64,000 nucleotides of DNA from Limanda limanda (GCF_963576545.1 NC_083637.1:23726007-23790006); one strand, 5' to 3'. Counted from the stretch's first letter, positions 29,250 through 41,815 are shown. The notes: generated from the letters alone by a model not told the origin. A program made the numbers and translations.

Positions 29250-31697
29250 AAGCGACAGGACTAAAGGTGCACATGTTCCTGAAAGCAAACTTTGCAGGGG
29301 TCCTTCATGTTTCAGAGGATAAAGAACTGAACTATTTATATGCAACACTGTTGTTTTAAGTTTTAAGTATACATTCTCATCTCTGTTCTACTGTGCAATA
29401 CTTTATGACACAAACTTTTATATTTCATAATTATATTAAGATGACTGAGAGGTGCAACCGAAGATAAAAGTGCAGGAGAGAGCCACACAGCCAGGGGAAA
29501 ACAAATAAGTCCTATCAGCTGCAGACCTATATGTGACTGATGTTAGACAGCAGTGACTGTCAGCCCACAGCAGTCACCACCAAATAAGATTTTAAACTAA
29601 CTTAAGTCAGTGCAGGTAAAATTATGGAAGCCTATTTCTGCCACTTAGTCGAAAAAAATCTTGTAAATCATTAGAACGAGAATCCTTCTCAATATAATGA
29701 CTTACTGTCTGGAGATTAACACGTTTATATCCCAAATTAATGAGTGACCAATGATTTCCCCGTACTATTTTATATATTTTTACTTTTTAATCTCATTTGA
29801 TTTAGCATCTTTTTTTGTTTCACTGGTGGATATTGGCTTCCTTATAAAAGAATACAGTCTCTTCATGGAGTTCCGCAGGACTCGCACACATTAGATGTGT
29901 TAATGCTTGACAGTGGGTGTGCCCAATATTTTGTGCTGTCGCAATCATTTTAACAACAATTTAATTCTTGAGACATACAACATAGTTAGCTTTCATGCTA
30001 ACATGCTATGCTAGTTATCAATACTATGCTAAAGAGAGGTAAGTGGTATAAAATAAAATCCACAACCAGATGAACACCAGGGTCACCAGCTGCCTCTGCC
30101 TCCTCTTTGAATCAACATTAACATACAAACGGTATTAAAGGGATTTGATTGGCTGGTGCCTTCACTGCCATATAAAAAGTTTAGGGCTACACAACCACAC
30201 AGCACGATGAACATGTAGCAACGAAACCACAATGCAGATCGCCAGCGAGGGCCCCACCCACAGCATTTCCATTAAATATTTCAACACACTCATGCGAGTC
30301 CTGCATTAGACCTCCTGGTTTGATGAGACACTTCTGACATAGATATCCACCAGGTCGATGTGGACCTCCTCCACTGCAGCTGAACTCTGCTGGTGGTGAA
30401 ACACTCAGGGGAACAAGGTGAAACAGCAAGTTCCAAAGCAAAAAGAAATGAATGTCCTTAAATTACTTGAAATATTGAACTTATTTGTTGCTTTTAGATT
30501 TTACTTTGACCTTTTAAGACACTTGTTTCTCTTATTAATTTTGTATTGATTTATATATTAATGGGTACAGCCATTATCTTTTTTATTATAGCAAACTCTT
30601 CTGTTAACCATGATAAATTATTCTGGGCAAGTCCTGCTCAATTGTTCACTCTCATTTTAATAAACTGAATATTATCAGCTTTTCAAACCAGTAGACGGAA
30701 AAACCAGCGACTTTATACAAAGATAAACAATTAATATATTCATTTTGTATCATCTGAAAATACGTATTAAAATGTCTTCTTTTCTTTAATCGACTTATGT
30801 TTGTGTGGACCACCTGCAGACGCCTGTTTGATTTATAGTGCAAAGTGTTTATAGTGATCAACTGATTATATGGGTCAAAAAGCTAGGGACACCTCATTCT
30901 TGTACAAATTCATTCAAAATAATTTGATTAGTTTTCATTTGGGGTCTTTTCTTTACACATAGAAAAATTCATTTTAAGCTGCTGTCACATCATTAGGCTC
31001 TTTTCTAACTAGCTCAGGGTTCTGAACTGCTAATGTGCAGCGACTGCTCCTTCCTGCTTTCCCTACACAAATTTGTTTTGCGTTAAATTTATTCGTGCAC
31101 ACTAGTGGAAAATGGCTCAGGGCCTTCTTGTCCTTCAGAGAAGGCCAAACAAATCTACATTTTAAATGTTACATTTAATCTCACTTAATATTATAAACTT
31201 GTGTTTTGGGACTTTTACAGTCTGTTATTAACGTCTTTGCTCTCTAACACCAACAGTTTACATGTGTTAGGTAAATAATGTGAAATGTTTTCACCCTGAC
31301 CATTCAGACTTGGGGCAGTAATTATATTTATGTAATAAATATAAAAAAATTACAAAAACATGGTAGTCTGGGTAACAACTTCAGAAAATGAAAAACTAAT
31401 AATGATAATTTTACCTGATAAGAACAGATCACTGTACAACGTTTTCCGCTGTTCAAGAATGAAAACGTAAACACACCATATGATATTAAAATGTTTATTA
31501 TTTTCAGTTACAACATTTTTCTCTAAAACACAATCACTATACTTTTTACAATTTCCATGGCTACAAAAATCATTCATTTTGCATTCCACGTTTAATCATA
31601 CAAGAGTTTGTAAGACAAATTTAACTCGGTGATTATTCACAGAACAGTTTGATCTCAACAGTTCAAACCTGAGTAAAATAGCGGTGAACGGCTTTGT
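29250..31697. other. cant1 to oga-like convergent intergenic region
   Basis: AT-rich, with no supported gene. On the minus strand a polyadenylation signal for the oga-like gene (TTTATT on plus) lies at 31494-31499. A TATAAAAAG box with a GATTGGCTGG CCAAT-type box about 30 bp upstream occurs at about 30147-30180 without any gene I can attach. AATAAA near 30659 could serve cant1 only with a very long 3'UTR. Confidence 0.4.
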
Positions 31698-34600
31698 TCA
31701 CAGGCTTGTTGCCATGGCGAGGATGTCTTGAGGAAGACCGGCCACTTTAATGGGTTTGAAGGAGCCCAGTTGAGTGTAGAAGTCGAGCATCCTCCGATCG
31801 CTGTGCCTCGACTCACAGAACGCTCCTCTGGAACCTGAGAGGGAAACAAGATGGTTTTGAGATTGTCTTTTTGGGATGAAACGTAAAGAAAAAAAGTTCA
31901 AACTATCCAAAAACGAGTTGCATGGATTGTATTTAAGATGTGCAAAAATAACAGAAGCTTCAGCTTTACACTGGATCAGTATTACAGTTAATACTTTCTT
32001 TGACTGGATCAACACCAACACTACACATGCAGAGTACACACAGATATTACATTGACTGTCAAATAATAAGGCACATATTGTCTGCATAGACTGTATGTAA
32101 AACATCTACTGTTGGCAGTTGTACAACTGTTATGCAGCCTATTAAACTTGTAGATGAGGCACATCTCAGAATAATCACAGGCATTGTGCACGGCCTGGAC
32201 TTACCAGTGCTCCTGATGGAGGACAATAGCTGACCAATCATACGCTTGGCTGGAGAGGGGTCAGTGACCCGAGGCAGCATTTGCACAGTGATCAGGGATG
32301 GGAATTCCTCAAACACTGAGTCACTTGTTGCCCTCTAGAGAGGGCAGATAACATACAATGAAATAAGATTGCATTTTTTCCATTGGCTCATGTTCTGGAA
32401 AATGATTCTTGCACATTAGCTCACCTGAATCTTGGCTGCAGCCGATTTGGCATCAGTGAGTGCCAGTGCATAACCGCACATGCCGATCTCATCCTCCAGG
32501 ACGAGAGCACACTGAGGGGAAGGGGAGATGTCACCTGTTGACAAACTGCAACAAGGCAGTGCAGGGGTTAAGATGGTATTAATGCATCAATTCTCAGGAT
32601 AGAGTCATTGATTAGAGTAATTGGTTATTTTCTAACCTATCACAGATAAGTGGTGGCTGTGTCATCGGGGGAACTTTGCCCTCTCCTGCTTTCTGCATCT
32701 CTATGAAAATCCTCTGCACCTCCACCTAAGACAGGAAACAAAACTATGCAACATAACTGCAGAATTTAAACCAAGATGCATCAGGACTTCTGAGGATCTG
32801 CCCTCTTTACCTTGTCCTCAGGGCAGTATGGTCGTATGCAGTATACTGCCGTCATGGGAGGGTGTCTGAACAGGTCCCTGTTACCGTGTCCGGGCAGCAT
32901 TCTCTGTCAGTGCAAGTGTACAGTACATTCACATTTATGAAGACAAACATTCAGAAATCTTAGATAACAATAACAATATTTACAAGTTGTATCGACCCAT
33001 TATTGACAATTATCATGGTTTATTTAATGGGAAAATGGCATATTTAGTTTTGATTCGGTTTGATTACCTGGAACTCTCCGGAGAGTCCTCCTCTGAAGTC
33101 CCAGGGTTCAGGGTCTCCATTCAGAAGCTGGGCGGAGGGTCGCCCCCGTACTCCTATGGAAAACAGAAACAATGTAACGCTTTTCATTTTTGGTATGATA
33201 ACATTTGGAAGTCAAAGACCAGTAGCCTCCAACTTCAGTCCACATTTTTTGCTAAACTTTCTGTCCTGTCGTTTTAATCTCAAACATTCCTGCCTGAATA
33301 CAGTTTCTGCCTGCAGCACAAAGTTTGACATGTGCATGGATGAAATCCTGATGAAAGAAAGGCTTCCTGAACTCTGAAGATTCTCCTGAAACTTCTCTTA
33401 GGTTGTATGAGGGAACACATATGTCCGATTCAGTTGACCAGAACATTCTCCAGAGGTTTTTCTCCCAACCTCTCCAGTAAAATGCTGCAAAATGTCTCAG
33501 TGAGCCCATGTGAGAATGCAAAAGGAACACGCAAAACTTAAAAAAACATAAAAGATAAAAGTGGAGCCACACATGTAGAAGACACTGAAAAAAACATCAA
33601 CTTTTTTTGGTGATAAGAATGTGGTGGCAATGTGCTGTAGATAAAAATATTTGATTTCCGGGGCAGAATTTATCAGTTATTTTCTACTTCCTGCAGGCTC
33701 TGAAAATGGCTTTAAATCACTGATCAAATCAACACTTCAACAGCTCAGTATCTTTCTTCTGCACCATGACATGCTCCATACAAGCAAATTTGCTGTGAAC
33801 AGGAGGAAGTCCCATACCACCCCCTGTCAGTGATCTGAGTAAGTGCGTGTAGATGGAGTAGGACCGATTTGATCCTCTTGTCTTTTGAATACTTTATACC
33901 TACAGGAGCTTTTTCTCTGACATTCTGTATTTACCAGCCTGTGTAGTTTGATCATCACAAGAAGACTTCCATTTTCTCACCCAGTGTTTTCACATAGGTT
34001 CGGGCCAGGCCGACTCCACTCTTAATGTCACAGATGTAGTTGTAGAGGTCGTACAGAATGCTGCGGTTGGGGGCGTTTGACAGGCGGTTGAACATCTGCA
34101 CCACCGCTTCACACATGTCGTCAAACTGCTGTGCTCGTGAGCACCACTCCGCTGTCTGGAAAACACCGGGGGGTTGTGTGAAAAAGAATGTGCAATCCAT
34201 CATTTGCATTTGAAAGAATACTGCAGATACACACAGCATTACCTGGTCTGTCTCTGCAGTAGCAGCGCGGCTGTTGCTCGTGAGCCAGTCCAGCTGCTGG
34301 AGCATGGTCCTGGCTGTGCTCCCGTGCTCGTACGGCAGGTAGAAGAGGTCTGACAGCAGCTTCAGGTCGTCCAGGGTCAGAGGTTCTGCTGTGTACAGCG
34401 GGTTCTCTCCAGGTCCAGGAACATAAGAGCTGTCTCCCTTGTCTGTCTGCATGGGCTCCTCATCCATTGAGTCCTTCTTCAGATGAGCTGGAGGACAACG
34501 CGGGCCTGGAAGAATGAGAAGGGAACCAAAACACTCTGTCTTTTTCTTACATGGCTCCATCTATTTTGTGATATAAACGGTGTTATGGAAGTTTTCTGAA

Positions 34601-37600
34601 GCTGATGAAAGGAGATCTCAGGCAGCAGCCGATGTCTTATTCAGAAGATTTTAATGTAGACTTGATGCATCAAGGAGAAGGTGGAACAATATACAAACGC
34701 TAACAGAGTAACATGATCAACGTCTGAAGATGTCTCCCACAACATCTCCGTATCTCTTCCTTTACTTGCATCACCCATTATAACCACTTATCCATGAATG
34801 GCTAGAATTGCTGTCACTCTCTATGTTACATGTAGGTGTTCGCATCCTATTGGAGGTCTAAATGTGCATTCCTAAATAACATTGTGTCCTTATATCTTGC
34901 CACTGGTGAAATACTTAAAAGAGTTAAAGTTGTTGCCTCTCTGTCTGGCACATATATGTAGTGTGAAGGTCCCTAAGAGTAGACACTACAATGTACTATT
35001 GGTTGCCACTTCATCGTTAAACTGACCTTGGGTCCTGCTTAGAGGGAGAAGGTATCTGTGGAATTTATACAGGCACATACGGTAATGTGTGAGGATGGTC
35101 AAAAATTCCTCAACAATTGTAACAACACATTTAACTGTGAAAAGTTTACTGAGAGGTGTTCTGTCATGAGACTCTACCTCCAGGTTGATCCGTGCTGAGG
35201 AACTCCTGCAGCCAGTCCGTGAGGGCCAGGGTCAGGGCTTTGTGGGGAATGTAGCCGGGGTCCTGCTCCTCATCGTCTGCTGATGAAGATCAGGGACAGT
35301 GAGACACTGTACAGGCTTGTTTTTTAGGGTTTGTACTTTATGTCAAACTTTCACACTGACCCATTTCCACATCCCTGGGTCCTTCATCAGCAGTTGCTTT
35401 GCACCATGTCGCCAAAGTGTGGATAGCCACAAAGTTCGGGTAGAACTCGCAGTTAGGATTGGTGAGCACTCCTCTCAGTTTGGGAATCAGCTCCGTGGGT
35501 CGGTACTTTTCACAGAGGACAATGAATGTGTTAGGAAACGGATCCAGGGTCTGGACCGGGGAACATTCTTATAAGACCATCTTTTACTAATGCCAGTGTT
35601 GACAGGCATGTATTTACCTTAAAGGGCCCAAGGAAAATTCTTTGGGGATCGTAATCGTTTGCGTGGATGTTGTCCCAGATGACTGGCGCCCTCTTCAGGA
35701 CAGAAGACACCTCTTCAATGGACTCAACTGAGATTTTGTGAGACACCACTTTAGGACCTAAATAATAAAAAGAAGGGGCATAAATAAAAGTCGGATAATT
35801 AAATATACATTTTTTAAACTGAAACAGTGATTGCACCTGTCAGGCTGTGAGGCTGTGGTTCAGTGTGAGCTTACCAGTCCACAGTATGTCCACACCAGGC
35901 AGCAGCTTCTCTCCCACAGTGTGCAGGTAAGACGACTGGGACACGTTAGGGGTGCAGAATCTTGCACAGTAGTCTGGGGACACAACAGAATATTGAATAA
36001 AGGAACTGTGCATGGGTGGATATGGAGATATGTATAGCTTTGTTTATTTATTTTTACAACAGCTATTTTAAGTATAAAAGCAAGGAAGAAGGACAATGTA
36101 TATAAAAAAAGAAAATATTGATGTGACAGCCAAGTGAAATGTGGAATGTTAAAATGGATTTCTAAACAAAAGGATATTTAAAAAAGACAGAAAGATAGAG
36201 CGCTTTATCATTATTTTTTACCAAGGAATAATTCATAAATTGCATTCATTAAGGGGACTGATATCTATGAGTCTGTTAAATTTCTTGCAGCTTGATTGAA
36301 TGCAACAACACTGTTGGAGATTTGGAGAGTTATGTGCTCAACTGAGTGATATCGTAGTTTAGAAAATGTTTTAACTTTCTGGTTGTTTTTAAACTGCCTG
36401 TGAATCAAATGTATTAATGTTCTCTTCAGTGATGTTCTTATGCAGCTCCACTCTCTGACCTGTCGGACAGAAGAGGAAGGTGTCGGGTTCCCCCAGGTGC
36501 TGGTACACCTCATTAGTGACGGCCACCTGAGCGTGGGCGAAGGAGCTGAACGCCTTCTTATCTGCCGGACACATCTCGGCTTCAATGTCGTCAAACAGCA
36601 AAGAGAAGGACCTGCAGCCAAACCCCTTCACCTGCCGAAATACCAAAAAAAATACTCGATCCTCAATAATTTAATTTAACACTTGAACAAACAGGTTCAG
36701 CTAGAGTCTAAATATTAGCTTCAGGCACTGGATTTGTTTCTTTGCTTGTGCACAAGGTTTTCTCAAAAGGGTCCTTCAACTGGGAATTAAACCCATTACC
36801 TGCAGCGAGGTCAGGACCATCACATGCCTGTTGACCTACTTGCTGCACACGAGATGTTTCTATTTTACTGCTGCCTGTTTCATACAAAGTAATGTGGTGT
36901 TGAAACAAACCCTCAGAGAGCCATAAAACTTAATACAGCTGAGATTAAATTATCTCTCATGCTCCACCCTTCGTCTCTCCGCACACAAAGTCCTACCTGA
37001 TCTAATTTCCTCTTCAGGGCAGCGACCTCTTTGGGGCTGGAAAAAGTAATATCCAGACCTGGAGAGATTGCGTAGATGAAATCAACGCCGTGCTGCTTTG
37101 CTGCTGAAATTAAGGCCACGAGTTGTTCTGGGGAAAAGAACAAAACATGTTGATGAGGAAGTTAAGATGAACAAGTTCAAGGGTTTGGATTAATGAGCAG
37201 TAAACGGCTCCCAGCTCACTTGGTCCTCTGTAGGCCATAAGAAATCTTAGAAGTTCACGTACAGAGGGTTATGTTAATCAGGTTTGTTCACTTCCATAAC
37301 GACAATAAGGGTGGAGCAATTTCATTTGTCATAACCTGGCATTTTATTGGTTGGTGAATTTTGACAGACTCCAAGAAAAATCCAAGAGCAGAGGAAAAAA
37401 AATCCATGAGCAGAGGAGAAATCCCCGAGCAGATGTTTTAGATGTGCACAGGAGCAGCGTGAGCCCGAGGAGAAGAGCTCAAGCGGGAAATATGTCTGGG
37501 CAACAAAATATCTGAGCTCGAGCGCACAGTGTGAGCACAAGCAGCGGATATTTCAGTGTGCTTTAATGGTTTTGAGTGGAACTATTATAAAATCAAAACA

Positions 37601-38986
37601 TCAAATCAATATGTCTTGCTCTGAAAGACCACGCACTATAATAAAGATAATTATATTTATTTGAATATTATATTATTATACACATATTTCTGTGGGTACT
37701 CCGACTCTATATTGACTTTAGTACAGCCTTCGGACCACTTTCGTCAAAACTCCTTTCATTTCAGTGATGCAACAGTTTTATTTGGCAGTTTGCCTCTGTT
37801 CTGGGACGTCCCTGCCCTTCAATGTGCATAGGTCCAGGAAAGATAAAGGATGGAAGGATGATTTGTTTTGATTTGCCCAAAGTCCGCTGATAGCGTCTGC
37901 ACTTTAAGAGTCTTCAGAGACATGATAGTTTTAATAGGTCAAACTTCAAGTCCTCTTCACTGACCTTCAGTCTGTAACAGTACTGATAACATCTAATCAA
38001 CCAACGGAGACAGCTATTAAAACATTGTCTCTGTGCAGATAGTGAACACTCCTATGTGTCTCTACTTTGTTGTTTTGGTTACATTTTCATTTGCACTTAT
38101 TCTACACAATCATAAAAGAGGATCCTGATGTTTTTCGAGATATAAATACTGCCTGAGCTCAGTGTAGGGTCCATAGTGTGTGGTTGGAACAAAGGCTTCT
38201 GATAGGATAATAAACTAAGTAAGAATAATGAACTTTTTTTTAAATAATTGAGGTTGGCTGGAAGAGTAAGGCGTCTTAGTGCACAAACAATAAGAAGAAT
38301 GAAATAATGATTTCAGTGTGAACATTTGAGGGAATAAACCCACCGGCCTCCTCCGCAGAGTACATGTCTCTCCAGTACATCCTGTGTTTGTAGTCGTCCT
38401 TGGGGGCGTACAGGTACGTGTTCAGACCCCACCTCTGCTCCCTGTGAAGCCCCACCACACAGCAGGTCAGTTGTCATGTGATTTTAAAAGTGGAACTCAA
38501 ACTAAACTACTGGATCGGGGAGGATCTGATCACAGTGAGCAAAGGAATTCAAAATAATCTTTACTAATATTTCCTGTTTGACAAGTCAACACAGATAAAA
38601 GTAAACATGAACGCCAACAAATGACAACACCTAGAAAGATGCTAAGTAAACACTTTCAGGCTGCATCTGTGCAGTTATACTCACGCACACCTTTTAAAGA
38701 GCTCTGTTCTTTGCTCCATGGTCCACGGTCGCCCATAAAAACCTGCATCAAGCAAAGGTCAAGTTATTCTCCACAAGATGATGTGTTACAGGTGATCACG
38801 AGCGACAGCCAGGCTGCATATACATCGTGTGGAGGTGGAGAGAGCAGCCTGGTTACATGGCTGCAGCAGGGGGGGTCAGGGGGTCAGGGGGTCCAGGTCG
38901 GGCCCCTGGACCCGGGCTTGCTCACCTTCCACCACTCCGGAGATGAAGCGTCCCTCCTGGCCCTTGGCTCTGCGGGGTGTCGCCAT
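31698..38986 (-). CDS. oga-like: Protein O-GlcNAcase-like (compact OGA paralogue), seventeen coding exons
   Basis: Exons (minus): 38986-38926, 38742-38691, 38441-38344, 37127-36997, 36631-36460, 35973-35875, 35757-35618, 35505-35361, 35279-35178, 34505-34243, 34155-33981, 33153-33068, 32903-32811, 32725-32637, 32545-32425, 32334-32205, 31834-31698; about 697 residues (human OGA 916). O-GlcNAcase removes O-GlcNAc from nuclear and cytosolic proteins. The GH84 domain is complete: [26 protein letters not shown] (Lys ~52), [10 protein letters not shown] with the catalytic Asp pair (~128-129), CPTDYC, and [14 protein letters not shown]. The stalk ([35 protein letters not shown]) and a reduced pseudo-acetyltransferase domain ([41 protein letters not shown]) follow. 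The long N-terminal extension and most of the disordered linker with the caspase site are absent. C-terminal divergence suggests a teleost paralogue rather than oga itself. Confidence 0.92.
33310..33720 (+). repeat. Dispersed repeat, second copy of the 4968-5480 family
   Basis: Located in the oga-like intron between exons 11 and 12. It shares ordered modules ('gacatgtgcatgg', 'gggaacacatatgtccgat', 'catgtagaagacactg', 'ctacttcctgcaggctctg') with 4968-5480. It is non-coding. Confidence 0.5.
36780..36860 (-). repeat. Possible decayed tRNA-derived SINE head
   Basis: On the minus strand TAGGTCAACAGG resembles an A box and, about 40 nt later, GGGTTTAATTCCC resembles a B box with CGA changed to TAA. 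The spacing fits a tRNA-like head, but no cloverleaf or tail can be confirmed. Confidence 0.3.
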
Positions 38987-40488
38987 GGTTCACTGACAGT
39001 ACTTCAGAGTGTGTTTCCTGCAGTTCCTGGTTGTGACACAGCGCCACTGACACTCATGTCCTTTTATTTGATTCCCCTCTTATTGGGCCGTCCTCTCGCG
39101 CCTGCGCACAAACAGTGTGTTGGTGTAAAAGCTGAGGAAGAAGCAGCCGCTGTTGTGACAGGACTGAAGTTCACCTCACGTCACGGCGCAAGTTGACTGA
39201 ACGTGCTCTGATGGCTCGGACTACCGGGTGAACGTCTTAAAGGGCCCTCGTCCCTTCGGCTTAAAGGGATAGTTCACCCCAACATGGAAATCCACTCATT
39301 ATCTCCTCACCACTATTTACCAATGGAGGGGTGGGTGGAGTGTTTGAGTCGGTGGATGTGGATGGAGAGGCGGCCGTTATCCTGACATATTCCATATTTG
39401 TGGAGGACTTAATTTGGAGGCTCCGGTGGGCCCTTTGGAGCCAAACCTACGGTCAGCGTTACAACTAAATTCTTTAAAAGATGTGAAAATGTCTGTGTGT
39501 GATTGGTCTGTGAACACTTGATGTCAGAATGTTTGTAGTATCAGTTGGGAGTGGGCAATACACACACACAAACACACAGGTGAAATTCACACATGGAGTC
39601 CCCCATCAGATGATCTGGGCCAAGCACTGACACAAACACTGAACATGTATTTTTAAAATGAGTGCAGAGGAGAGCTGGTGGTCTATTAATTACATTCAGT
39701 TTTTTTTCCATGACTGATGAATACATACTGTTCATGGCATTATTTCTACAGGTGCTGAGCAGTATTGTAAAGATATATAACTAAATATAATATTAGATAA
39801 TAATGATCAAATACATATTTTGAATTAAAAGGGGGAAAAGCTTAAAATCAGTTAGTTAGTGCTTCATCTCTGTCTGTACATGATGCCTTCAGATACTGTG
39901 CTGACTGTAGGTCATCTGCACTTTGGCCTCATTTAGAACTCAGTGCACAGAGAGTTGTAAATATATGGATGTGTATTTTTATGCAGCACACTTGTTTGAG
40001 TTGGACAAGTAAAAACTAGAGCTGATTGTGTAGAGTCACTGAACAAGAAGCTGATCTCAGCAAAACAAGGAGTGACATCAACATTTCAATTGACCATTGA
40101 TAAAAACGGTGTGTAATTGTGTGCTCGGCCTGTCAATCACTTTCGGATCAATTAACCATGTTTTCAATATTAAAAGGGGAGCATCTTTTAATGTTTAAAT
40201 TTGAATCACAGATTTGTATTTAGAATGTAAATACTGCAAAACAAATCATAGAAGAATTGAATGCTCTAAGATTAAAGACATTCTGTGGCTCTGATGTGTC
40301 ATGCAGCTCTTGACCTTAATCATTCCCAATGAACCAGCCTTTGATCATTCTGAACATCTCACAGCTTTGAGACAGAAAACTTTTTGATAAACAAAATCAG
40401 GCATCTGCTCAATGACAAAATCAAACAGCAAGATTACTGCTGATTCAACCTGATTCAACCCCAGGAAGAAAGAGCAAGTTGTCCCGCC
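38987..40488. other. Intergenic region between oga-like and the coiled-coil ORF, with a MITE family B fragment
   Basis: The oga-like 5'UTR and promoter lie near 38990-39230 (GC-rich, CGCCTGCGCAC at about 39100). At about 39261 CTTAAAGGGATAGTTCACCCC opens a family B MITE fragment running to roughly 39470 ('ccactcattatctcctcacc', 'ggggtgggtggagtgtttgag'). From 39480 to 40440 the sequence is AT-rich with no gene signal. Confidence 0.5.
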
Positions 40489-41220
40489 ATGTCACGATAC
40501 AAGTTGAATTCTGAAAAGAGAGGGAAAGAAAGATATTGGTACAACAGGAATGAGTACCAGGGCCTTCAAAAAGAGATCAGGGATCTGGAAGACCGGTTGA
40601 ACAACGAGAAGGACAAAACTCAAAATGAACGAGAGTGGAGAATCCAGGCCTGCAATGACCTGCTGGAGACCCAACAACATTTGGAAAAAGAGAAATCCCT
40701 GAATGAACAGCTCATCAATAGGAAAAAAGGATCTAGGTCACCCTTACACAAGCAGAGGATGATGGACAGGGACTCTAGAACTACCAGCTCCATGGAGAGG
40801 GTGACTGAGCTACAAGCTGAGAAGGAAAGATCCACAGTTTCCAGACAAGGACGGAAGAGACAGACATCTTCCCAGGCTCTGATCCCCACAGTGAAGCAGC
40901 AGCACCTGAACAGTGACCTTCGGAATAAAGTCAGGTCTTCGACAGAAGAAGAGCGAAAGCAACAGCATGTTTCGGACTTCAGGGTCGAGCAGGATGCTCG
41001 CTGCCAGGATTCAACTTTTGCTGCTAGGCAGGTAGAAGATAGGCTCTCATTCACGACTGACACAGAAGAAGACTGGGCTCCCAGACCTAAGCCACAGAGG
41101 TCTGCAGTTTACACTGAAACAAACCATCGGCAGCAGGGACTTTTTAATTATAATGAGGTGGAGGAATCCTTCAGAGATAGAAGGCACACCTGGCAGAATG
41201 CCAGAAGGTATCGGCACTGA
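40489..41220 (+). CDS. Unrecognised intronless coiled-coil protein, 243 residues
   Basis: I do not recognise this protein. It is a single uninterrupted ORF with a good start context (CCCGCCATGT). It is followed by AATAAA at 41288-41293 and again at 41381-41386, so it can form a complete transcription unit. Residues about 20-80 form a highly charged heptad-like helix (YQGLQKEIRDLEDRLNNEKD, then ETQQHLEKEKSLNEQL). The rest is Arg/Lys/Glu/Gln/Ser-rich and probably disordered, ending in NARRYRH. It has no signal peptide or membrane segment. It is head-to-head with the oga-like gene and tail-to-tail with pprc1. An acceptor-like site CAACCCCAG about 26 bp upstream of the ATG leaves room for an untranslated upstream exon. 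It could be a lineage-specific gene or a retained retrocopy. Length and composition argue against a chance ORF. Confidence 0.55.
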   Translation: MSRYKLNSEKRGKERYWYNRNEYQGLQKEIRDLEDRLNNEKDKTQNEREWRIQACNDLLETQQHLEKEKSLNEQLINRKKGSRSPLHKQRMMDRDSRTTSSMERVTELQAEKERSTVSRQGRKRQTSSQALIPTVKQQHLNSDLRNKVRSSTEEERKQQHVSDFRVEQDARCQDSTFAARQVEDRLSFTTDTEEDWAPRPKPQRSAVYTETNHRQQGLFNYNEVEESFRDRRHTWQNARRYRH

Positions 41221-41494
41221 GGAAACCAGATATTGACAGCCAGCCTAAGATACTACGTCAATATTTGCATATGAAATTATGTTTCATAATAAATCCTGAA
41301 AATGAATGAATCATATCCTGCAAGCGAAATCCTTCGCACTCCGCTTCATCGTCTCAACCTTGTGCCGTCTTTGATCGGACAATAAACAAGCTTGAACTTT
41401 CCATTCTGCGTAGTGCTCTGTGTTCTGTCTCTGCGTTGGGGTTTGAACAAGCTCTTAAACACGACACCTGTCAAATGTAGCACCTTGTCTCTCG

Positions 41495-41815
41495 TAGTCA
41501 GGCTCTGATATGAGTTGTCACAGTAGATGGCGGTAATGCACCTTGACGTTATTTTCCAACCGCCAATGAAGAAGAGATAATAAGAAGATTCATGTGGAAT
41601 GGTGATCTTTGCTGGATCTGAAGGAACAACATTTTGTTAAGTCGATTTTTAGAACATTGAGATGGAATAGGGGCTGGCTTCGTCCACTCTACAGATCAAC
41701 GTAGTAATGCAGTGCCTCCAGGAATGGTGCACCAACTCGGTAGATGGCGGGAAGGCACCTTGACGTTGGTTTCCATCTGCGAATAAACCGAAAGAAGAAG
41801 AAGAAGAAGCAGAAG
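41495..41815 (+). repeat. Two neighbouring copies of a short GATGGCGG repeat with GAAGAAG tail
   Basis: The module 'agtagatggcggtaatgcac' - 'cttgacgtt' - 'ttccaaccgccaat' - 'gaagaagag' at about 41522-41580 recurs as 'ggtagatggcgggaaggcac' - 'cttgacgttggtttccatc' - 'gaataaac' - '(gaa)n' at about 41738-41812. It resembles a frequent SINE-like teleost repeat. Each copy has a core close to the CTCF consensus. Confidence 0.6.

Noticed and set aside
30187..30441. 84-residue minus ORF with a Cys/Gly-rich sequence
   Set aside because: No splice partners, no family match and no supporting signals; treated as chance.
40620..41063. 147-residue minus-strand ORF opposite the coiled-coil ORF
   Set aside because: It has no polyadenylation signal or recognisable domain; the plus frame is longer and has a full set of gene signals.
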